Positions 14,964 through 24,800 of a stretch of 33,974 nucleotides of DNA are shown here, one piece after another. Source of the stretch: a virus; the IMG/VR virus record IMGVR_UViG_3300042350_000515, positions 1-33,974 of that record; one strand, given 5' to 3'. A program made the position numbers and the translations under genes. The notes under the pieces were generated by a model. The model did not search any database, had not been told where the DNA came from, and worked only from the letters and a program-made list of their open reading frames with translations. Position 1 is the stretch's first letter. The number at the start of each line of letters is the position of its first letter.

Positions 14964-16127
14964 TTAAACATCCAATACAAATCTAAACTCTATGTAATTG
15001 GTTGTGTTGGCTGATTTTATAATTGGTCTTGCCTGAACATTTTTAATTACAGAGTAGCCAGTTAGACCGTACAAAGAGTTTGTTGATGTAGTGTTTTCAA
15101 GCCTTATTCCGTCTAGGCATACATAAAAAGAATCCGATGGAAGATTATTTTTAGTAACACAAGCATAAATTTTTACAGAGGATACATCTGGCCAGTTAAA
15201 TCTCAAACTTTTGTCTAACTCTTGAAATGTTCTTTTTGCTACGATATATCTATTATTTGCAAAGTTGTGCTTGTCTTCTGATGTCCCTTGTGCATAATTA
15301 ATATCATCAATGTCAACTACAAACTTTGCATGCTGAACAGTTGAATTAGGTCCAGTATGAGAAAACTCTACTAAAATTTTAACATTGTCTGGAACAGTCA
15401 AAGAGTTTGCCACCTTGCTAACAACAGAAAATGCTAACCTTAATTCATCCAATGGGCTATTTTTACTAAAATCTGACGATGGATTATCTAAAACTATATA
15501 GTCTGACTCAGTAAGTCTAACCATGCTCCCCTGTTGATCATATAAAAGATTTGAAGAATCACCCCTAAGTGCTACAATATTATTTAAAAATCTACATCTT
15601 TCGTTTCTATTAACTCTATCTGTTTGGGTAAAAACTCTATTGTCTGCATTTGTAGAAAAAATCTTTGATGTTTGATTTATCGTTCCATTATTGCTATCTC
15701 CGTCTAATGGACTATATTGTACAGGAATGTCTATTGGAGAGGCTCCATCAATGCTATACCGCCAATTATCCGTATCTGCAAAAGAATAAACTACTCTACT
15801 ATCGAATGATCCAGCCACTGGATTTGAGCCTGCAGAAAAAATGCCAACCTCAGTAATCTCATATCTTTCTTCCGTGGGCAGTTCTGCTGTCAGCACCACC
15901 TTTGATAAACCATTTTCATTTACAAATCCCCTAGAAATAATAGGGGCACGAAACATTTCAAAATCTAAAGACTCTTTATTTTTTAATATTGTCAACTCTT
16001 CAGGGGGAAACGTATAATCAGAAACAACTGGCTTGGCTCCACAGCCTACGGCAATATGGGACGCATACGATGGCGTCTGCCCAACAAGGTATTTTGCTAA
16101 AAGATTTTTTCCTATATTAGTTATCAT
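14964..16127 (-). CDS. Tail fibre/baseplate-type protein
   Basis: A 387-residue protein starting MITNIGKNLLAKYLVGQTPSYASHIAVGCG. This opening resembles the N-terminus of fibre-type proteins in several marine and freshwater phages as I recall them. A strand-rich region follows to about residue 120 (RYEITEVGIFSAGSNP), then a second beta-rich domain from about 200 to the end (LRLAFSVVSKVANSLTVP ... VKIYACVTKNN ... YIEFRFVLDV) that could be a jelly-roll. The N-terminal part would attach to the tail tip and the rest project outward. GGGAG precedes the ATG, and it overlaps the upstream gene by 4 nt. Ligand and exact role are unknown. Confidence 0.65.
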   Translation of the reverse strand: MITNIGKNLLAKYLVGQTPSYASHIAVGCGAKPVVSDYTFPPEELTILKNKESLDFEMFRAPIISRGFVNENGLSKVVLTAELPTEERYEITEVGIFSAGSNPVAGSFDSRVVYSFADTDNWRYSIDGASPIDIPVQYSPLDGDSNNGTINQTSKIFSTNADNRVFTQTDRVNRNERCRFLNNIVALRGDSSNLLYDQQGSMVRLTESDYIVLDNPSSDFSKNSPLDELRLAFSVVSKVANSLTVPDNVKILVEFSHTGPNSTVQHAKFVVDIDDINYAQGTSEDKHNFANNRYIVAKRTFQELDKSLRFNWPDVSSVKIYACVTKNNLPSDSFYVCLDGIRLENTTSTNSLYGLTGYSVIKNVQARPIIKSANTTNYIEFRFVLDV

Positions 16128-16711
16128 TGGCTGCTCCCATAGTATATTGTATCATCAAAAATGTTTCCAGCGGTCAATATTTCTACTTCTACCTGCTCAT
16201 TTTCTTTCATATTTATAAGATTAATTACAAGGTCTCCAGTGATTGGATCTATGTATATAGACTTACAGTTTGGCGTTTTTATCCATTTGGTCTTATCTGG
16301 CTCGTTTGGATTACTCACTGGTGGTGCTATGTCATATCCAGTACCGCATATTGGAAGACGATCAAAAATAGAAAGTGACAGTGACTTAAAATAAGAATCT
16401 GCCGATTGAAGCCTTAAAACATTATTTGGGTTGTACTGTAAATACAAATCTGTTAAATTTTTAATTGGTGCATATATAACCTTTTGACCATTTATTAGGT
16501 CATGTCTAGAAATTGTTGCAAGTTCGTATCCACCAATATCTTCAAAAATTAAGTCAGTCATTATCTCTATTGACATTGTTTCGTCATTTGATAATATTAA
16601 ATCTGGCGTTGCAATCTTAACACCGTCATCGTTATTTTTTGGGGATGGCTCTGGTATTGCTGCTACAGCAGAAAGATAAATTGGGTCTACAGAACTAATT
16701 GGGCTTGACAT
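16124..16711 (-). CDS. Minor tail protein, unassigned
   Basis: A 195-residue protein coupled by TAATG to the end of the large hub gene and by 4 nt overlap to the fibre-type gene. It has a proline-rich N-terminus (AAIPEPSPKNNDDG), a middle of mixed strands (YELATISRHDLINGQKVIYAP and DLYLQYNPNNVLRLQ), and a beta-rich end (CKSIYIDPITGDLVINLINM, EQVEVEILTAGNIF). No catalytic motif is visible. Position between hub and fibre suggests a baseplate or connector protein. I do not recognise the family. Confidence 0.62.
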   Translation of the reverse strand: MSSPISSVDPIYLSAVAAIPEPSPKNNDDGVKIATPDLILSNDETMSIEIMTDLIFEDIGGYELATISRHDLINGQKVIYAPIKNLTDLYLQYNPNNVLRLQSADSYFKSLSLSIFDRLPICGTGYDIAPPVSNPNEPDKTKWIKTPNCKSIYIDPITGDLVINLINMKENEQVEVEILTAGNIFDDTIYYGSSQ

Positions 16712-19700
16712 TAAACCACCTCACTTAAAAATAAAGTCATTGAAGGACCGTCAGAACTTCTTGAGAATTCAATATTATAGACAACAAATCGATTATTTGG
16801 ATTTGACGCCATGCTTATATCGTTCTCTTTGTAATCTACGCTAACGATGTCTCCTAGTTGTATTGTTGGAATTGCAAATATTTGAGCCCCAATAGATCTT
16901 CTAGGCTTTGCTATTTTTTCAATTAGCCATTCCATTAAACTGTTTGCTTCATCTTGAGACTGTATATATGTTGTATCTATAGCAAAATCTTTTTTACCGT
17001 AGGTCATTCTGCTAAGTTTAATATCCTGATAGTCTTGTTTAAATTTATATGGATTTGATATAAGTTTATCTGCAACAAACTGTGGATTAGAAACAAGACT
17101 GTTCTTGTTAAAATATTCATCAACTGTAAGATTGTTATCAGACTGTTGAGTAAATGTAATTCCCTGAATTCTCAAATAGTTTCCGCTAGTTTCATCTAAT
17201 GACAAAGGTGCATCGGTTGTATTAAAAATTAAAAACTCTGCTCCGTAGGACCCTGCTCTAAAACCAGATACTGCATAACCTTTCATTTTATTAAATGTTG
17301 GAGAAATTTTTGCACTAAGTGCTGGATATGCTTTATCGTATTTAAAATTAAATGCTGCCAACTCTCTCATAATGCTTCCAAACTCTTCAAAGTAGATATC
17401 ATATTTTGGTGGCTCAGAAGAACTAATACCAGTTAAATAAGTATTTTGTATTAAACCACTAATTGAATATTTTCTAAACGACTCGTTAGCATCAATCTCC
17501 GTATCTCCAAAAACAGAATTAACAGGGGCACCAAGTTTAAATGATGTGTTCTGTGCATAGTTGTTACATAGTGCATACACATTTTCAAACATTGCTCTTG
17601 ATGATCCTCTAGTAAATAATGCCATACTTGAGTATGCTGGAAGTGGGTCTATATCGTCTACTGTCTTTATAACTACTCCATTTAAATATAAATAAAATCT
17701 TCTAGTTGTTCCTATATCCTCATATTCTACTGCTAAGTCATATACCGTCGGATTTTCTTCAGCAAAACTTCTTGATTGGCCTGTAAACTTTCCGTCATCT
17801 ACTGTGATTTGTCCCAAACCATCCCAAAGTTTAACGGGAACTGCAGATCCATTATTAGACTTTATTTTATAAAAAAACACATTGCTAACGCCTTGTTTTT
17901 CTGTGTCTGATAGTTTGCCCAATCCTAGCGCTGCTATCTCAAAATAGTAGCCAACGTTTGTAATAGGATTAAGCATTATGGCGATGCCTGCAGAACCCCC
18001 AGAGATATTAATATTTTTATCTGGCGTAGTTCCATTCACTACAAAATATGTTGAAGATCCGTTGGAGGTTTGTCCTCTATCTTGATTATTTTCTATCTTG
18101 CCAACAATTCTCATTCTTGTTCCAAAATGTTTATATTTTTTATTTTCTAAAGATTTGTGAACATAAGAAATAAAGTTTCTTGGTTTTTCCTTTGTTGTAA
18201 AATTTGGACCAGTTAAGGATAAAGCAGAAGACTGAATTGATCCAGGCTGTTGCTGGGTTTGTGTTGTTATTTCTCCAGTAAGTGTTGTAGAGAAAAAGTT
18301 TTTTATAAGACCAGTTCTTGTAGAAGTTCTTCCTATGGCATCAGCAGATACGCCTGTGTCTGTTGTTTTGCCTGCAGAAGAAACTGTTGTTGCAGGAATT
18401 GGGGTTTTGTTATCAAAAAGATATTCAGAGGACATATAGCATCCTTTAACATTGTCGTCAGACTTCCAATAATCAGATATACCAGCAGTGTGCTCTACCA
18501 CATTTGTTCCAAATTGACCACGACCATGCTTTACTACTGGACCATTTTGAAGTTTTATTACGCCACCCTGCTCAAAATACTTTGGCTCTGAGTAAATTCT
18601 TACTAGACCTGTTGGATATATTTTTCCATTAAAAGGCAGTTTAGCAAAATAGTACTGATAATCTTCAATAGAAGTTATCCAGACATTTCCAAATCCAGTA
18701 ACATTGTGCTGAACGGCATCGTACTTTATAATTTCTCCTTGAGAATAAAAGTACCCATTATATCTAGCAATCCAAAATACTGCTTCGCCTAAACTAAAAG
18801 TATTATTTATAACAACATTATTTTTTACAACAGGAACATCTGCAGAAAGGTTTGCATTTAGCGGAATTGCTGTAAGAAGATAAGAAGATTGGGTTCCAAT
18901 CTCATTATTCAAAGACTTTGTATTCTCAGTTCCAGAAACCTCCCAGAGTAGCGCTGGCTTGTATGTGTAATATCTTTCTTCATCTAAAAGGCTGGCCTGT
19001 TTGATAGACCCTATTGATCTTTGAATATGTCTTGGAGTATAGTTAATTACTCCATCATTATATACAATGTTAGACTGAGCAGAAACAGAAATAATGTTTG
19101 CAAGTTTAGACTTTTCCAAAGTTTTATTTGTAATTTCTCTATCTTCAAATAAATCATTTGTTCCTTTAAGTGCAAAGGTTGTCGGCCTTTGCTCTTTGGT
19201 TGGCATTATGTAGTTTTTGCTCATCATAACAAAATTATTATATTCATCAAAAAACATTGCCGTTTGTGTAGAAACTGCTATGTCTTGAAGAATTTCTGCA
19301 ACGCTTCTGTCTGGAGGAATGAAAAAATATGGAATTATTACTTCTTTTTCATTGGCTACTCTTTTAAAAGTATAGTTAGAAAATCCAATATAGTCAAGCA
19401 AAAGAGAAACTGCGGAACTAACAGAAACTTCAGTCATTAATATTTGTGGCGCTGTCATTGATTCTAAATACCAATATAGATCTCTTAGTGATATTGAAAC
19501 TCTTTTGCTCACAACATCAGACTTTGGAAATGAGTCAGAGTATAGTGTTTTTATTGGAACCCAATAATCCCAACCATTGACATCAACTATAACTTCATAA
19601 AACTTAAACTGTATATGTCTATCTGTATATTTATGAACAATGCTAGAATAATTGTTTTCATTAAAGGCTTGATCATAATCAAATATATTTATTGATCCAT

Positions 19701-21162
19701 TTGAAGCAACGAGTTGTCCAACTGGCAAACCGCTAACTCCAAGGTCAGATGCACTTTTATTTATTGAATAATCCAATGTCTTATCTGATATATTCATTAC
19801 AAGTCGGGGAGACATTTCTATCAGATCAAATGTTGAGTCTTTCACATTCATTGTATCAACTACAATTCTTATTCCAGAAATATATTCAAACTCCCTATAT
19901 TGAACCTTACCATCTAATGTTCTTAAAAATTTACTTGGATCTGTTGCGTCTACAACAAAGTTGGTTAGCCTATCTACAGTTTCATCTTGAACATACCACC
20001 CATATTTTGGTCTAATAATTGTATAATCTTGACCGTTCCAAATGTGATATTCTCCAATGTCATTTTCATTTTCTTTAATAAGGTACGCATATCCAATTAC
20101 CGACTCTTTTGGTAAAAATAGTTCAGTTGGATATGTTTCTGCAAATACAAAATTATCTCTCCACTCATCTGGAACAATTAGTCCATAAGCAATTTCAACA
20201 TATCCATCACTTTTAATAATTGAAGAGCCATCTCTTCTTCTTTTTGATGGATCAAAAGATATAAGGTCTTGCCAATTATTATCTTTTAAAACTTGAATCT
20301 TCCACTTGCTAGGAGTTTTTTGATTTAACTCTCCAAAAAATGGATCAGCAAAAGACCCTGTAGAGGATGAAAAAGGACCAAGATTTTCTGTACCCGTATG
20401 CGTTTGCATCTTAATAACAATCCTATTTGTAGGAATTTTTTCTTTATAAACAACAAATGGACAAGCGTCTTCAATGTCATACTGAGGCCCTCTTACCTTA
20501 GAAGCAATCCCATATTCTTGTCCACCCTCAGTTCTATAGGATGTCCAATATTTAAATATATCATTTTTATCTGGCATGTAATATCTTGGTCTGTCTGCCA
20601 TAAATAAATTAGGGTGGTGTAGTTTTCCATTTTCAAGAAACACTGCTTTATTAATTCCAGATCTAGGTCTGAACTGATTAAAACAATCCTCTAGAGAGTA
20701 TAGCGTTTGAAGTTTTTCTTTTTTAGTTAAAAATATTGTTGGCACATCATTATTATCAAATGATCCATCGACTGCAACATCTGCATCTGTTGCCCCAGTA
20801 TAAAAGTTTCCAGCATCATTAATATCAAAACTTGTAGGTAAAGAAGAGTATATAGAAGATGGTTGTTCTGTACTCACCCTCCATCGATTTCGAGTGTCCG
20901 TGTCAGAAATCTTACACTCATAAGTCGCACCTGAAGAAGATTTGCCTATTGCTCCAGCAGGGGAACAAAAAGCCCCTGGGGTAATGGTCCATACCGAACT
21001 TATTGGGTTTGGTGTTGAAGTTTGGGTTGGCCTATATCTATAATTACCAACATGTTTTATATTTGTTGGTATATTCATATTCCATTCTGCAGTAATTACC
21101 GACTTATTTCTAATAGTTGGAGATGTCTCCAGAAATGTCTGCAGGTCTTTGTCTTCAAACAT
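16711..21162 (-). CDS. Large tail-tip hub/Tal-like protein with lectin-like insertion
   Basis: A 1483-residue minor tail protein just after the Dit-like gene. Residues about 560-665 (ILMTEVSVSSAVSLLLDYIG, then FFIPPDRSVAEILQDIA, FFDEYNNFVMMS) look like the tail-hub domains of gp27/Tal-type proteins. The end (about 1395-1483; SQDEANSLMEWLI, PTIQLGDIVSVDY, VVYNIEFS) looks like the matching hub domain. Between them, residues about 1000-1200 form a beta-rich unit (GTRMRIVGKIENN, GIAIMLNP, YFEIAAL, FYLYLNGVVIKT, SSMALFTRG) resembling a laminin G/concanavalin A-like fold, which would bind glycans. It would form the tail tip and contact the host. The N-terminal 500 residues are beta-rich and unassigned. 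No peptidoglycan-hydrolase motif is seen. Confidence 0.75.
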   Translation of the reverse strand: MFEDKDLQTFLETSPTIRNKSVITAEWNMNIPTNIKHVGNYRYRPTQTSTPNPISSVWTITPGAFCSPAGAIGKSSSGATYECKISDTDTRNRWRVSTEQPSSIYSSLPTSFDINDAGNFYTGATDADVAVDGSFDNNDVPTIFLTKKEKLQTLYSLEDCFNQFRPRSGINKAVFLENGKLHHPNLFMADRPRYYMPDKNDIFKYWTSYRTEGGQEYGIASKVRGPQYDIEDACPFVVYKEKIPTNRIVIKMQTHTGTENLGPFSSSTGSFADPFFGELNQKTPSKWKIQVLKDNNWQDLISFDPSKRRRDGSSIIKSDGYVEIAYGLIVPDEWRDNFVFAETYPTELFLPKESVIGYAYLIKENENDIGEYHIWNGQDYTIIRPKYGWYVQDETVDRLTNFVVDATDPSKFLRTLDGKVQYREFEYISGIRIVVDTMNVKDSTFDLIEMSPRLVMNISDKTLDYSINKSASDLGVSGLPVGQLVASNGSINIFDYDQAFNENNYSSIVHKYTDRHIQFKFYEVIVDVNGWDYWVPIKTLYSDSFPKSDVVSKRVSISLRDLYWYLESMTAPQILMTEVSVSSAVSLLLDYIGFSNYTFKRVANEKEVIIPYFFIPPDRSVAEILQDIAVSTQTAMFFDEYNNFVMMSKNYIMPTKEQRPTTFALKGTNDLFEDREITNKTLEKSKLANIISVSAQSNIVYNDGVINYTPRHIQRSIGSIKQASLLDEERYYTYKPALLWEVSGTENTKSLNNEIGTQSSYLLTAIPLNANLSADVPVVKNNVVINNTFSLGEAVFWIARYNGYFYSQGEIIKYDAVQHNVTGFGNVWITSIEDYQYYFAKLPFNGKIYPTGLVRIYSEPKYFEQGGVIKLQNGPVVKHGRGQFGTNVVEHTAGISDYWKSDDNVKGCYMSSEYLFDNKTPIPATTVSSAGKTTDTGVSADAIGRTSTRTGLIKNFFSTTLTGEITTQTQQQPGSIQSSALSLTGPNFTTKEKPRNFISYVHKSLENKKYKHFGTRMRIVGKIENNQDRGQTSNGSSTYFVVNGTTPDKNINISGGSAGIAIMLNPITNVGYYFEIAALGLGKLSDTEKQGVSNVFFYKIKSNNGSAVPVKLWDGLGQITVDDGKFTGQSRSFAEENPTVYDLAVEYEDIGTTRRFYLYLNGVVIKTVDDIDPLPAYSSMALFTRGSSRAMFENVYALCNNYAQNTSFKLGAPVNSVFGDTEIDANESFRKYSISGLIQNTYLTGISSSEPPKYDIYFEEFGSIMRELAAFNFKYDKAYPALSAKISPTFNKMKGYAVSGFRAGSYGAEFLIFNTTDAPLSLDETSGNYLRIQGITFTQQSDNNLTVDEYFNKNSLVSNPQFVADKLISNPYKFKQDYQDIKLSRMTYGKKDFAIDTTYIQSQDEANSLMEWLIEKIAKPRRSIGAQIFAIPTIQLGDIVSVDYKENDISMASNPNNRFVVYNIEFSRSSDGPSMTLFLSEVV

Positions 21163-21833
21163 TATACCTCTTCCAGTGTTACAGAAACATTCCAGTAATC
21201 AAACTTGGTTCCTCTTTTTTCAACCGAATATGAAAAATCACTAATAAACATTTCAACTAGTTGATTATATTGCTGGAGATGCTTATACGGCTCTGGCGTA
21301 CCCTTGAATATTCCTTTTCTATCATATGTAAGAAATACCCAAAATGATCCCTTGTGTGAGTCATACCACTCTAACATGTCTGCTGCTCCTGCGCCTCCGT
21401 CTGTTGTGTATGCTTTATGTGGAGACAACCCAGTTGCTGAATTAAAATTTGGAAAATCCTCATGAGACCTAGATGGAATCATGTCCCAACTAGTGCTTAT
21501 TGTAATCTTGTCTGCAATGTGATATGACCTCATTCGGCCATTAATCATTCGCTCCCGCTTTTCAATTCGCTCTGTCTTAATATCAATAGGCTGTCTGTTG
21601 TCATCAGTTAAAAATAAAAACTGGTCAACAAGAGATTCATCCTCTATGCTTTCTGGATCAGTACCAACCTCAAAACCAATTGGGACATACAGTTTTTTCT
21701 TTGGGGTTGTTATGCTTGCAGGGTCTTCTACGAGTGTACCAGAATTTTCAGACCACAGCATACCGCTTGGTCTGTTATATTTTTTACGACCATTGACATA
21801 CAACAGCCTTGGATCTACATCACCTTCTGCCAC
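21162..21833 (-). CDS. Distal-tail (Dit)-like or minor tail protein
   Basis: A 223-residue protein starting at a GTG with a strong AGGGGGG ribosome site, 14 nt inside the end of the tape-measure gene. It is a mixed-strand protein with RMINGRMRSYHIADKITISTSWDM in the middle, DMLEWYDSHKGSFWVFLTY after it, and a closing beta segment (FISDFSYSVEKRGTKFDYW, VSVTLEEV). Size and place directly after the tape measure and before the hub fit Dit, which forms the ring that opens the tail tube. Sequence motifs alone do not prove it, so 'Dit-like' is by position. Confidence 0.62.
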   Translation of the reverse strand: MAEGDVDPRLLYVNGRKKYNRPSGMLWSENSGTLVEDPASITTPKKKLYVPIGFEVGTDPESIEDESLVDQFLFLTDDNRQPIDIKTERIEKRERMINGRMRSYHIADKITISTSWDMIPSRSHEDFPNFNSATGLSPHKAYTTDGGAGAADMLEWYDSHKGSFWVFLTYDRKGIFKGTPEPYKHLQQYNQLVEMFISDFSYSVEKRGTKFDYWNVSVTLEEV

Positions 21834-24800
21834 CTATAGCCACCCCCCTAATTCTTCTATCATCAACCCTCTTGATTGTTGCCATTACTGCTTGTGCAAT
21901 TTCATCTGGATTTGCATCAGTCTTAGCATTAACTGTTAAGGTATATGTATTATTATACACTGAACCGCTAGACAATTCTCCGTTATTTATTTTTCTCATT
22001 GTATCTAGCCCATACGAATCAACAGCATATTTACTCATAATAAACTCGCCTGGAGTTAACATTGCTGGAACTGTATCAGTACCCCTAGCAAATCCACCCA
22101 TTGCAAATCTTTGAATTAAGCCACCCATGGCTTTCCAGTTTGCAAACTGCGATGCTGCTATGGCATTGCCACCAAACTTCTTAATATCTGCTGCAGCCTT
22201 TTTCTTTGCTGCTTCTTCTGCAGCCTTTTTAGCATTTGCTGCCTTTACCTCTGCAGAAAATGCTGCTGCGGAGGCTGCTTTTTGTGCTGGAGTATTTGTT
22301 AGTTCGTCTAAATGGGCATATGGAGTGGCGCCCATCTTTTTAATATTTGCATTAACAATTTCTTTATTAAAGGCATCTGCTCTATCCTTCATATTTAATA
22401 AATCATTAACATGGCTTCCTGCAGTTTGTCCAGCATTCTTAGTAATATTTGCTACTGTAACAGCATTAGCCAATCTTTGCAAGTCTTCTAAATGAAGCGC
22501 TGCAGTTGATCCGCCAGTATTAAGACCATAGTTAAGTGCATCAGCAGTTGAAGATCCTGTACTGCCACTATTATTATTTGTGGTCGCACCGCCAGTATTT
22601 GTCGTGTTCACACCCCTAGGCTTGATGTCTGCTTGACTTGCCACACATTCACCTGTGTAATAATTGTAATATGGTCTTGAAGGTCCACATGGCCCTTGTG
22701 GTGTTGTAGTTGTTGTTCCCTTATCATCCTGAACACAGTTTCCATTTACCATGCTGAATCCTGTAGGACATGGTTTTGCACCTGTCTCATCCTTAACACA
22801 GTTTCCATTTACCATTTTGTATCCTGTAGGACATACTGTTTCGGCATCACTCTTAACGCAGTTACCATTAACTAGTTTAAATCCTGGAGGACATGTAGTA
22901 ACACCTGGACCTTCATACTCTCCAGCGGGAATGATTGGATCTGTATTTACTGTTTGATTCTTATAGGCAGCAATCAAAGCATTAACAATATTAAGAGCAT
23001 CTTGCATTTGCTTAACGAATTGTGCGGAACTAACTCTTGCAAGATCAACCTCATTTTTAATTCTTTCCCACGCATCTCTTGTTTTTCCTAATACAGTAAT
23101 TCCCTCAATCGCTTTTTCTAAAGCAAGTTCGTTAAGTCTTAATGTCTCTCTGTTTGGCTCAAGACTCTTTTGTTCAATATCATAAATTTCGTCTTGAAGT
23201 TCTTTAATCCTTCCCTCAATTTCAATTCTACTTCTGCCGTCTTTAGATCTTAGTTGTGACAGTTCGTACTCTCTTGACTTTTCTAAGGCATCTCTTTGTT
23301 TTGTTACAGCATCGGCTGCAGACTGCGCTCTCATTTCTTGTGCAGCACGAGCAGCAGCAGCAATGTCTCCAGATGTCAAAGCCTCAGCAAGAGTTAGTTG
23401 ACCTTTCTGTTGCTGCGATATTGAGGCATTTGCTTTTTCAACTTCATCAAGAGCCTTTAATCTTTCATCATATTTTTCATTTACCTTGGCCTCTTGGTCT
23501 TCAATTTCTTTTAAGCCTATTTCCTGTATTCTGATCTGTTCTTGTTTTACGGCAATTAGTTCTTCAGCCTTTTTAATTTCATCTTTTAATTTTTTATTTT
23601 CATCATCAAACTTAAATCTTAGCCTTGTTTCTTCTACATCAAACGCTTCCATTGCATTGCTATATCCAGTATCAAATATATCTTGCATTCCTTCAATAGT
23701 TACTTGCTTAAGTTTTAATTCAACCCTTGCTTTATCTACTGCCTTCTGAAGCAAATCTTTAAAATCTTTATTGTCTATACCAAAATTAATTAATAAACCT
23801 TGTAGTGCAGAACTGTCCATAACTGCCTGGAGTTGTTCTTGTGTCAAACTTTCAAATGCTCCAGTGATTTTTGTTAATAAGTTTGCTCTATCTTTCAACT
23901 CTTGCTCTTCTTGTATACCAGCCTCTACAGCGGCATATTCTCTTTTGGCCTTAGTTGATTTATTCCATGCCTTGGTTATCTTTTTTATTTGTTCATCAGA
24001 CAACTTTTTATTGGCAATTGCTGCTGCAAATGTGGCATCTGCTACTGCTTCTAGAGCAACAGAACCCTCTATACCTGCTGCCTGCAATCTCTTAAGTGCT
24101 GCAGTTTGATTGCCTATTTGGTTGGCCATTTTTTGCTGCTCACTAACAAATTCTCCAAGTTTAACAGACTGTAGTGCATCTCCAATGCTCTTTGCACCAT
24201 CTTTTATTTTTATAATATTTCCTTTTTTGTCAAACTCAAACAACTTACCCTTCTGCTTTTCATATTCTTTAGGATCCATTCCGACTATGAGTTCAATCAG
24301 GTCTTCTCCTGCTCCTAGTTTTCTCATATCGTTTTCAATACCGCTAAAAATTTCAATAGTTTTCTTTCCACCAAATAGTTTATTTAGAGACTTGAATGAG
24401 GCATCAAAACCTTCTGTAACCTTGATTTGATTTTTACGAACATCTCTTAGGCGTTTTAAAAGATCATCTAATGGAGATGACTTTGGCTTATTTCCACTTC
24501 CTTTATTTGCTCCAGGTGCTGGCGCATTTGCAGTTATAGATGCCCCCTCTGTAACAGCCTTAAAGCCTTGCTGCTCTTTATAATGTGCAATTAGTGCAGC
24601 CTGAGACAATCCTTTGTACTGTGCTCCACCGTATGTTCGTCCCTCAATTACTGTATTTTCTTTTAGCCATGTCTGATAGTCATCTGTTGCAACAATCTGT
24701 GGGTCTGGAACATTGATGACAGAAGCAATTGTAGTTGTATACACCTTTTGCTGGTCTTCTGTTAAAGTTTTAAAGTAATCTTCATTAAATGCATTAGTTC

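Noticed and set aside
22640-22894. Regularly spaced direct repeats that might be a CRISPR array
   Set aside because: The repeats are in frame within the tape measure gene, encode a repeated peptide, and the sequences between them are also coding and partly similar. There are no cas1/cas2 genes.
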